A DNA stretch of 23,090 nucleotides, taken from the NCBI GenBank assembly GCA_025449115.1, contig JAHLKC010000277.1:1-23090 (forward strand). The letters run 5' to 3'. The position numbers and the translations under genes are program-made. Under the pieces are notes generated by a model. It saw only the letters and a program-made list of their open reading frames with translations. It had not been told where the DNA came from and made no database searches. This document shows positions 9,384 through 17,689 of the stretch, piece after piece. This DNA comes from Chytridium lagenaria (lineage: Eukaryota; Chytridiomycota; Chytridiomycetes; Chytridiales; Chytridiaceae). The stretch's first letter is position 1. Each line of letters opens with the position of its first letter.

Positions 9384-10121
9384 ATGCACCTCAATCCCGT
9401 TGCCAGCTGCTCTCCAAAGATCCACAGACATGACCTCGACCACCTCAAGTTCGAAGACCTCCTCATCGAAATCCTCCTAAAAGCCGGCCCATTATCCGCC
9501 AACCTTCTAAAGGTCTCCCTTGAAATCATCCACCACATCATCAAGATCGAAAACCTTGGACTCTGCCAGTGCGAATCGTCAATCCAATCTTGGAATGCGG
9601 GACTCATTGTGCTGCCTGTACAACCGCCATAACAGAATGCAGTGTATGTAAAGCCAATATGTGCGAAGACATTGCTGCGACTGTTGCGGACTTTCCCACT
9701 GCAACGCCTGTACAATTAGTACAGGTGACAGACCCAACTGTTCACAATGCAGCGACCCACGACAGCGATGCTTGAAATGCTATGAGCTAAACGGGGCGTC
9801 TAGCTATTGCCCTTCATGTGATAGGAGCCAATGCTGCTTTTGGGATTGCCGTGGATGCAAGTCAAGTTTCTGTCCATAGTGTTATGGGAGACGGTGCCAG
9901 GAGTGTGGGATTGGTTACTGTGAATCTTGTGAAGAGGAAGATGAAGAAGATGGAGTGTATTGTGGTGGTTGTGAGACTTGGGAATGCCTTAAATGTGCTG
10001 GTAGATGGCCGCCTGGTGGACGCGGAGGGGTGGCTGTGCGAAAGGTGCGACATATCAGTGTGAAAGATGCCGCCGAATCCGTGCGTGCGATTGCGAGAAA
10101 TGTATAAAAGTACTGAGGTAG
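9384..10121 (+). pseudogene. Cys-rich (CxxC repeat) gene, copy 2, frameshifted and with an internal stop
   Basis: The ATG at 9384 opens a frame with the family N-terminal segment (FEDLLIEILLKAGPLSANLL, then SLEIIHHIIKIENLGLCQC). The Cys-rich part then continues in two other frames: ECGTHCAACTTAITECSVCK near 9580-9660, then CCDCCGLSHCNACTISTG and CLKCYELNGASSYCPSCD from about 9661. A TAG at 9877 interrupts this last frame, which resumes as CYGRRCQECGIGYCESCEEE. The C-terminal CERCRRIRACDCEKCIKVLR lies in yet another frame and ends at the TAG at 10119-10121. At least three frameshifts and one nonsense codon make this a pseudogene, unless sequencing error explains all. It is about 89% identical by eye to copy 3 over 124 bases of the N-terminal coding part, so the pair is a recent tandem duplication. 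Function unknown. Confidence 0.7.
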
Positions 10122-10403
10122 GAGCAATGTTTTATTGAATTATGGGGGACGATGATGGCGTTTATAAAGGAGGTCGATGAAGAACGACGTGAAGAGCCTG
10201 TCAACACATCATCAGCAATCCCCGTTAATTCCGTAACATTCAACCCCCTTTATTGACCCGCCCAGCCAGCTTGTACTAAGAAATTAGTACATAAATAAAA
10301 CAACTTAAATCTTCATTAAAAAGTCTTCCATTCGTCGCCTCACCTCGAACACCTCGACAAACAACCTCAAACCACATCGTTACCACGTCTCCAAAAGCCA
10401 AAC
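10122..10403. other. Spacer between Cys-rich copies 2 and 3
   Basis: This AT-rich spacer of about 280 bp holds no gene. It contains a TTAGTAC repeat (10273-10293) and the probable promoter of copy 3. Confidence 0.4.
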
Positions 10404-11053
10404 ATGACCGAATCCAAGGGCCAAGGTCGCCTGAAGCTTGAAGAAATCCTCATCGACATCCTTCACAAAGCCGGCCCATCATCCGCCAACCTTCCAAAGG
10501 TCTCCCTTGAAATCATCCACCAATCATCAAGATCGAAAACCTCGGGCTCTGCAAGTGCGGAAAAATCAATCCAATCTTGGAATGTGGGACTCACTGCATT
10601 GCCTGTACAAGCGGTATATGCGGAATTTGCGAAGGCGACATGTGTGAAGAGTGCGGGGCTTCCTGCAATGATTGCTGTGAAGTTCACTGCCGTTCTTGTA
10701 CAAGTCCGCACAAAGACATCTGTTCAAAATGTGGTGATCTGCGGGAACAGTGTTCCGGTTGCTTTGAAGCAAACGGAAGAAGTTATTGTGATTCATGTGA
10801 AAGGGGTGGGTGTTGTTTCATAAGTTGTTCCCGTTGCTATTCGAACTTCTGTAATGGCTGTGGCGGCAAAACATGCGTGCACTGCTGGGAAATTGATGTA
10901 TGTGGACCGTGTTATGATCCTGCTGTTGGAGCTTGTTGTGGTGAATGTGGAAAATGGGCATGCGAGAATTGTGCTGAACAGATGGCGATATGCTCAAAGT
11001 GCGAGAAAAGTCGATGCATTCACTGCCAAAAACATGCGTGCAAATGCAACTAA
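10404..11053 (+). CDS. Cys-rich (CxxC repeat) protein, copy 3, open except for one frameshift
   Basis: The ATG at 10404 starts MTESKGQGRLKLEEILIDIL, followed by the family segment up to LEIIH. One base is then missing after about 10522, where copy 2 has CCACCACATC and this copy CCACCAATC. The frame that continues encodes IENLGLCKCG, ECGTHCIACTSGICGIC and on to the TAA at 11051, with no other break. With the one-base difference allowed for, the product would be about 216 residues. Roughly 39 of the last 158 residues are Cys, mostly as CxxC pairs, with few His. This looks like serial zinc-binding knuckles, but no pattern matches RING, B-box, PHD or LIM exactly. No signal peptide or TM segment is seen. 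It may be a real gene hit by a sequence error, a young pseudogene, or a gene needing a frameshift. Function unknown. Confidence 0.68.
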
Positions 11054-11166
11054 TGATCCAAAAATATATTATGAGATGCAGATATGGGTGTTGATGGTTA
11101 AAAGGTTGACAGAAATAATATGCTACGCTTAATGAATGATTTTATGGGAACTGCACTGAACTTGGA

Positions 11167-11987
11167 TTATGCCTTGAGATCGGCGTCGGTAAGGTTGAGG
11201 TTGGCGTCGGCGCTGACGGGCGTTGCTTCAAAATTGGTGTAAAGGCCATAACGCTCTGGTGAATCACGGAGTTCCATGTAATAGCTCCAGATACAAATGC
11301 TAAAGTAAATCTAAAAAGCATAAGAAAGAGTAAGCGAAAGAAAACTCTAAGCTAGTCGACTGATGGGAAGGAGTTCGAAGGGGGGTACAGAACTGAATGA
11401 AAGACGGGTATGTTTGTAAAGTAAGCAATACTCTCGGACGAGAGTATGTGGGCTGGTCTTCATGATCTATATGCTTCTACACTCAAATCGAAAATGAAGA
11501 TCTACTTACAGAAAGGGCCAACGACGCAAGCCCTGACGCAATAATGATCGCAAATCGCATAAAGTTGGCCGTGCCATACAGCATGACCGACATTGCAGTT
11601 GAGGCAAACGCAGGGTTTACCACTGTTGTAAACCAACAGAATATCGCAAAGGTTTTTACGAAACTCAATCGATTCTTCAGGGCACCGTAAATTCCGCATA
11701 AGTAGAATGGCAACTCGAACAGCGCTAACCCGATGGCGATGAGGTTTGCGGAGTACTGCCCAACAAGAACTAGGGAGATGATTCGATCAACTATGATGTC
11801 AATGATGCCAGCCTGAATAAATAGAGGTTAGGTTGTGGAAACATGTAATGCATGTGCTACTCACTATTCTGATGGAGGCAATGATTATCGCGCCTGTTCT
11901 CAACGAGATGCATTCAAAGAATTTGGAGACGATAGGAGCACGCTTTGCCTCGGCGACGTTGCCAGATTCAATGTTGGAGCCCGGCAT
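11167..11987 (-). CDS. Four-transmembrane (tetraspan) membrane protein, 189 aa, intact
   Basis: Three exons join in phase 0 with clean GT-AG borders: 11865-11987, 11510-11812 and 11167-11310. The product is 41+101+47 = 189 residues with no frameshift. It starts MPGSNIESGNVAEAKRAP and enters the membrane after FFECISLRTGAIIIASIRIA. Four hydrophobic helices are visible, roughly residues 31-60, 64-88, 95-117 and 122-148. A hydrophilic tail follows (YYMELRDSPERYGLY, then Ala/Asp/Asn-rich to the end). The CxxLRTGA start before TM1 recalls LAPTM4-type lysosomal tetraspan proteins, but the likeness is too weak to name it. I infer a small integral membrane protein of unknown role. The Met upstream in the same frame (12044) is possible, but the chosen ATG at 11987 gives the more natural short cytosolic N terminus. 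Confidence 0.82.
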
Positions 11988-12799
11988 GATGGTTTGCTGA
12001 TGACAGTTGAGAGGGTTGCGTTGAGAATATTGTGAAATGTGCACGATGCGATCTTTGCTGTGAATTTATAAGGGAGCTGGTTGCCCTTTTTTTTTTCTTT
12101 CCCAATTTGCTTGGGCCAAGGCATGTTTGTATTACCTTGCCTGTGCGTTTTTGATTGTGACCAAGATTCGTGCAAAACCTTAAAGTAAATTCATTTCCTT
12201 TTCTTAAAGGTGAACAGCAAGCAAGTCACTCAGTACTGTGAACGTAACGCCACAGTCCAAGAGCAGCGACAACTGAGATTTCGCATGTCGTCCGTACACA
12301 CAGCAAAGTTGTCTCAAGCATGTACTCAATGAGGCAGGAGTTCTAACAGCGTGTACATCGTCTGCTGGCTGATAGCTTTTTTAGAAGTATTGACATACCT
12401 CCGCTGAACTTAGGCTAAGAATGTTGGGACGTTCGATATGACGGTACTTGCAAAACGGTGCTGCATATTAACCGCTGCAGACCACACATCAAAACATCCG
12501 CAACCCATTTAATAAACAGCTCAAGAACATGCAAACACCACCATTCTCTATTACTCCATGTCTATATCCAAAAAAAAAGTAAAAACAGACAAACAACATG
12601 AAACCCAAAGATAAACGTATTCTAAAAGAAAAACGAAAAAACCAAAACAAGAATATGATTAAAAGACAATGAACGAAACGATCCTAAAACGTGAAAAGAG
12701 ATGAATGCGCTCTTCACTTGAGCCAACAACCAAACAGAAAGGAAGAAGGTCATCAAAGGACAGAAAAAGATGTAAACGAGATACACGCCTAAAGTGGGT
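11988..12799. other. Long intergenic region, no gene recognised
   Basis: It contains the promoter side of the tetraspan gene (a 10-T run near 12088-12097) and the 3' flank of the PacC-like gene, AT-rich from 12500. A 12-base match to a conserved LSU rRNA word at 12401-12412 has no supporting flanks. No ORF of substance is seen. Confidence 0.4.
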
Positions 12800-14983
12800 C
12801 TACTCCACCCCATACTTCATCATGTCCAACACATCCATCTGCATCTTGACCGCATCCTGCTGCTGTTGCTGAATCTCCCCACCCAACCCATCCAACCCAC
12901 CCATAACCCCATCCCCATCCCCATCCCATCCAATCCACCCAAAGCCCCCATCCCCATCCCATCCAACCCACCCAAAGCCCCCATCCCATCCATCCCCATC
13001 ATCATCTGATCATTCATAGCCCCATCCAACAACCCCATCATCTCACCCCCGCAAACATCCCCATATCCAGCGGCATAGGCGGGAACTCCATATTTAAATT
13101 TTGTTGTGGCGCGTAACCGGGGTTGGGGAGGAGAGGGAAAGAAGGTCGAGGTTGGTAGTGGTGTTCCAGGGACGTTGGAAAGGGATGATGCCATCGTTAG
13201 GTCGAATTCTTGGGGGATGTAAGGGGAATAGAGGTTGGCGGGCGTTCCTGTAAAGTTGAGGTTTGGGGTGTACCAGTGCGTTGGTGGAGACATGATTGGG
13301 GAATGGATGTGAGGGGATGATGTTGGGAGGGCCGTGTTTTGGATGCGTTGGAGAGCCGGGTGCGTTAGTAGAGGGGGTTGGTTGAGGGTCATTTGGTATT
13401 GCGGGATGGAAGGGTCGTGTAGAATCATAGGCGTGGATGGGACAGACGAAGGATGTTGGAAGTTATCAAAGGATTCGGTGTTTCCCATTGCTGGAGAAAG
13501 GATGAGGGATGCTAGCAGGGGATTTTGGGCCATACCGAGGTCAAGCATTGGGTTGGAGGGGAAATGAGGGGAGTCGAAAATGAATCGATACCAAGTTGAG
13601 GAGTTCCTATAACGGGGGAAGGTGCGACGACGTTACCGAGGTATGTGGAGGGTTGAGGTTGGTGATGACCTACAACGGCTTGTCTTGCGACGCTCCATCT
13701 TCTTGCAGCGGCGCTGCTGGCGTGTGCCTGGCCAAGGTAGGGGTGGAAGGCGTTTCGGTTGTCAATGGTTGGGGTCGTAGGGAAAAGAGGGGTTTGTAAG
13801 TGTTGAAATTGGTGATGGTGGTGTCATTGTGATGTTTGGGGTGTACATGACGTTTGGTGTGCTTGGTGATGCTAATGATTGTATGGGGGTGGAGGGGGTG
13901 GTGAGCGATGTAGGGGATATTGCAGAAGTGGTGGCTATGCTTGGGTTTGGAGATCCTGGAATTTTGAGAGCCTAAAAGATAAAAGACTATGTTAAAAGAA
14001 TTATCCTGTAGAAAACGAATGAACCAAAAAAAAAAAAAAAAAAAAAAAAAACAACCAAAAAAACACACCTTTGACCTTGCACCTCTCGGTTTGTTAACCA
14101 AAGTCGACCTCCCATTCACCGACGGACTCCCCATAATAGGTGATGGCGGTACAACCCCACCACCCTCCCCCGTCGGCATCTTTGCATTCACACTCCCCAT
14201 ATCAATCCCATGCGCATTCTTCATATGCTTCTTCAAATCATGCGGCCATTTAAAATGACACGGACACAGTTCACATGCATGTGGCTTATGATTCACATGC
14301 GCCCGACAATGACTCACAATATGGTCTCGTTTCCCAAATGCAACAGGTCCATGTGGACATCCGAGCCAGGCGCACCATAGTGTCAAATTTTGTGTGCGCC
14401 GTCGACCAACATGGTCTTCACCGAGGTGGGTGTAGAATGCATTCGGGTCAGTGAAGATACGACGACAGAGGGTATGTCGTTTTTCTGGTCGGTTTCATGC
14501 TCAGTGTTGGGGAGTGTTGCCATGATCCAACGGCATTCCATTGCAGCGTCAGTGGTGTTGAGGTTTGGGGATGACGGGACGAGTGGAGAAGCGTTGGAGG
14601 TGACGGGTGAAGGAAGGAATGCAGATTGGTCGTCGGTAGGTGATGAATCAGTGGTAAGGGTTGGAGAGGAGGTGGAAGAAGCTTTGATGGCTTCAACCTT
14701 TGTCTTTGCGATACGTTTTGTGGTGGCGCTGGGGCTTTTGAACGGTGTTGTTTCTGAGACATTGTTCTTTTCAATGCTGATGACAATAATGACGGGTTAT
14801 TTCCTGCAGATCCTGGTATTTCTTCCTGTACATTCGATTCCTCAGTCAAGTTGGCATCGGATGCTGAAATTAGGGAGCCTGTCAAGTCCGGCTGTTGCAG
14901 TCCTGAAGGTGGTAACGCCAAAGGTGCTCCAGCTGTAAAGAAGTCCCAAAAAGGTAGGCATCCACATCATCCTGCTTCGGCAT
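12800..14983 (-). CDS. pacC: PacC/Rim101-like C2H2 zinc-finger transcription factor, two exons, with frameshifts
   Basis: Exon 1 is about 14069-14983 (start MPKQDDVDAYLF), exon 2 about 12800-13971 (stop TAG). The three-finger region is diagnostic. Finger 1 ends FTDPNAFYTHLGEDHVGRRR, matching the PacC FYDHLC.DHVGRK pattern. Finger 2 begins NLTLWCAWLGCPHG and contains FGKRDHIVSHCRAHV. Finger 3 is CELCPCHFKWPHDLKKHMKN. The KRDHI.SH.R.HV..KPH.C linkage is typical of PacC/Rim101. These factors act in the nucleus in ambient-pH signalling, after proteolytic activation of a longer form. The second exon is Ser/Thr/Pro-rich, then has Met/Gly repeats and a Gln-rich end (EIQQQQQDAVKMQMDVLDMM). Frameshifts are seen at an A5 run (14948-14952), near 14430-14470 inside finger 1, near 13760, near 13575, and within the GGATGGG repeats (12890-12950). 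The fingers themselves are in one frame from FTDPN onward. Confidence 0.82.
12885..13010 (-). repeat. GGATGGG-type tandem repeats in the PacC-like C-terminal coding region
   Basis: Imperfect repeats read GGATGGGGATGGG with insertions of GCTTTGGGTGG on the coding strand and translate as GGLDGMGMG units. The reading frame slips by one across the block, so the downstream Gln-rich end is in a different frame from the upstream part. Slippage, in vivo or in sequencing, is expected here. Confidence 0.75.
14026..14051. repeat. A26 homopolymer in the PacC-like intron
   Basis: Twenty-six consecutive A on the plus strand are T26 in the coding-strand intron (intron about 13972-14068). It lies close to the donor, far upstream of the acceptor. 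Confidence 0.9.
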
Positions 14984-16415
14984 GGTTATCGTTATCATTC
15001 TGCGGCCAAATGAACGCTGTCCTTCCTTCCTCCCTATCCTGAATGCTCACTTGAAGGGATGCGACCAGACGTTGTGAGACCGTTGAGTGAAGATTCGGTA
15101 CCACCGATAGATTCAACAGATTCAAGTACCAAATGCTCTGATGAAACCAAGAGTTGGTTGAGGACGGAGTGTTTGAGAGCAGCAATGTTTCAAGTTGGTG
15201 TGATGTGTGATGTGTGAGGTTGAGCAGGTTTTACCACTTTTTTCTGCAAATCAATTACCCAAGTCAAAAATTCTGCTTCACCTCCCCCTTAAAAAATGAA
15301 GAGAAGCCGAAACCACGAACTGAACGTAGCAATATTGCTCACGACGAGCATCATCGTACGGTACGTTCGTCCCAATCATTATCATAGTCAACCATGTGCG
15401 AGTGAAGGCGCGCGGTTGATGGAGGCAGTTGGCCCATAACTGTTAGATGAAAAGATATAGAGTTGGCGCCTGTAGACTAGGGTGCAGCCTATTGACACCA
15501 TCAAATAACACGCATGCCTTGACTGGATGCGTTGATTTCATATGTCCGATATGGGGATACGGCCATGGGGAGAGTATTTGTTTAGGCACGCAAAATTATT
15601 TCGAGATACCACACCATTGACGCGTCTTCTCACAAATGAGTCTATCCACCTCTCTCTCTCCACCTTTCTCTACAACCACAAAACAAAAGCCTTACCAAAA
15701 CGCAACCTTCATACTCCTTCTATCCAAAACGCAACATTTTATCTAAAGACGCCATCAACAACAATCAAGCGGAATCCATGACATCCAAAAAAGCAGACAT
15801 ATCGAATACGCCAAGAGGGGGGTGTGTCGAAAGCCAAAGAGCAACGAGAAAGGGGTAAGGGAGGGGACGAATGATAATTAGCTACCATGACAACCAATTT
15901 TAGTAAACCAAACCCACCGAAAAAGCGAAAAAAAAAAAGCAGAACAATAAGAAAAGTGTAGAGAAAACCTTACCTTCTAGCTCAAGAGAACCAGAGGTGA
16001 GGCCGGCAACACAACAGAAAAGAGACACGCAGGTGAGAATTTTATAAAAAATACAAGTAACAATAAAATCACCCGCGCGCGCGTTCCATGTGAACGGCGC
16101 GGCGGCGGGGGGGCAATTAGAATCCATATTAGCAACGCCAAGGTGAGTTGGTTGCGATGTGGAGGAGATTTTTTAAGTTATAACGGGTGATTGATTCGTG
16201 AATAGGCGATGCGTCGTATCGAGGTGGATGGGGTTCCGCGATTTGTTTTTGGGATGATAGAGGGAAAAGGGGGGAGGGGGGGAAGTTGATGTTCGGGGTG
16301 GCAAAAACTTAGGTGCTTTGAACGAGCAGGCAAATTCAGAAATGAAGGGAAAACAGGAATGAAAAGAAGAATGGGAAACTTTGGGATAGAAAAGAGACTT
16401 ACCGATCTTCTTCTG
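14984..16415. other. 1.4-kb gap with no recognised gene
   Basis: It holds the upstream region of the PacC-like gene and the downstream region of the presequence protein. There is a CT-rich tract (15646-15675), a CGCGCG stretch and a C7-like run near 16076-16112. Short ORFs on both strands (15542-15781 plus; 15900-16127 and 16178-16423 minus) lack motifs. The minus stretch 15977-16127 ends at a possible GTAAGG donor (about 15970-15976) and could be an untranslated or coding exon of an unrecognised gene. Confidence 0.35.
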
Positions 16416-16967
16416 CTACCCACGCGGTGAAGATGTTGGCGCAGCGACCACGGAGAGGGATGCCGACTGCCGAGTTCCCTTTGCTGACGACTTTACATCG
16501 AGAAACAGAAAAGAGACGAATGTCAACAATTGTATAATATTGTCGAATATTGTAGAGGCATGAAATAAAAGTACGGCATGATAACGCAATAGACAAAAGC
16601 GCCAACGACCATAGACAAATCACGCCAAACCACAAAAAAAAAACAACAGCAAAACTCACCAACGCTGCAGCCAACCCCGCTCCAACGCCCGCCCCCTGCA
16701 CACCAGCCGCCGCACTCGTCCCAAAAGCCGCCGAAAAAGTCTTCCCAAACGACGACGCTCCAGCATTCGCACTCGCTCCAAACACTCCCGCGCTCCCGCT
16801 TGCTCCAAACGCACCGCTGTTCTCCCTGCAGCCGGTGCTGCCGATCTTGAGAAGGCTGATGCTGATGATGTGAAGGATGCTGAGGATGTGGAGGTGGTGG
16901 ATGTGAATGCGGTCTTAACGGATTGACGGACGCCCGTGGAGGCGGATCTCATGGCTGTTCTGAACAT
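16416..16967 (-). CDS. Ala/Gly/Ser-rich protein with mitochondrial-type presequence
   Basis: The start at 16967 gives MFRTAMRSASTGVRQSVKTA, an Arg/Ser/Ala-rich amphipathic N terminus without acidic residues, as in matrix-targeting presequences. A Ser/Thr/Ala-rich stretch follows to about residue 48. A one-base shift at the CCC run 16824-16826 then leads into GAFGASGSAGVFGASANAGA and further Gly/Ala/Phe repeats. The first exon ends at a GTGAG donor (exon to 16660). The second exon (16416-16490) joins in phase 0 and adds 24 residues ending in TAG. I do not recognise the protein. Low complexity makes homology calls unreliable. Mitochondrial import is an inference from composition only. Confidence 0.5.
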
Positions 16968-17086
16968 GATGGGAAGAATTTTTGCACTTTTTTCTTTTTG
17001 TCAATTTTTTTATCAATTGAATTTGTCAAAGACGGGTGTCGATGGCGACGTTCTTGTTCAACCCATCCACAGTTGCTTTGGGAACT

Positions 17087-17414
17087 CTACACCGTTTGGC
17101 CCCATAAACCATACGAGAAAAAGTGTGGCAAAACAGGAGCACCAACATGGAACGCTGCATCAAGTCTGTCCACCGTCTCTGTTTCATAGCATCACCACGC
17201 GCGTCTCATCAATATCGACAGGCGTCTCTTCAATAGTTACCCGGGCGATTACCGCTGGAATGACCACCACCGCTCTATCCACAGTCAACTCCTGCATCAA
17301 AAGGTGGAAGGTGGAAGCTTTTCCGAGAATAAGCCTTAAAATACCAGAATGCGTTTGGACGTGGTGTTTGGTAACGACAACGAATGTCCCAGTTTGTATG
17401 GAAGTGTGCGCCAT
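17087..17414 (-). CDS. Small hypothetical protein
   Basis: The minus ORF starts MAHTSIQTGTFVVVTKHHVQ and runs 76 residues to a TGA at 17184, with the acidic end VTIEETPVDIDETRVVM. Directly after, a shifted frame continues naturally as YETETVDRLDAAFHVGAPVL and ends at a TAG near 17087, so the true product may be about 110 residues with one indel near 17190. Another shifted frame is also open. A longer plus-strand ORF (16936-17565) overlaps but crosses the start and promoter of the neighbouring minus gene. The minus reading has balanced composition and lies between a minus gene and the start of the plus gene at 17.7 kb. No family recognised. Confidence 0.35.
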
Positions 17415-17584
17415 GGCTGATGGGGTAGTCGATGATGAGGGAGCATGTTATGGGTGGCGCATATTCAACACGTTTTCATTTCTCAATGTTTTTAACGCGA
17501 AAGTCTGTGTTTGTATAAATTATAATCACGCCGTCGTTATTTTAATCCTGACAAACTTATTATAAATATTTCTTGTTGTGATGC

Positions 17585-17643
17585 AACATGCCCAGCCATT
17601 CTTTTCTGTTACCATTATTTGGAGGCCGGTAACATGCCCAGCC
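17585..17643. repeat. 13-bp direct repeat upstream of the PPPY gene
   Basis: AACATGCCCAGCC occurs at 17585-17597 and again at 17631-17643, 46 bp apart. The pair lies upstream of the PPPY protein gene and could be a binding site or chance. Confidence 0.45.
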
Positions 17644-17689
17644 GTTGTTTGCTTATAGAGGGCATCTTCCGTCTCAGCGCAGGAATCGA

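Noticed and set aside
9384..11053. Reading the frame changes in the Cys-rich genes as introns
   Set aside because: The shifts are single-base relative to the sister copy and have no room or GT-AG borders for introns.
12401..12412. CCGCTGAACTTA, a word of the 5' end of LSU rRNA
   Set aside because: The flanking bases do not match rRNA, so a 12-base chance match is more likely than an rDNA fragment.
12789..13009. Trp/Gly-rich minus ORF and His/Ile/Pro-rich plus ORF over the repeats
   Set aside because: They are alternative frames of the GGATGGG repeat in the PacC-like coding region.
16936..17565. 209-codon plus-strand ORF
   Set aside because: It overlaps the start codon and promoter of the presequence gene, has hydrophobic and Cys-bearing unnatural ends, and competes with a better minus ORF.
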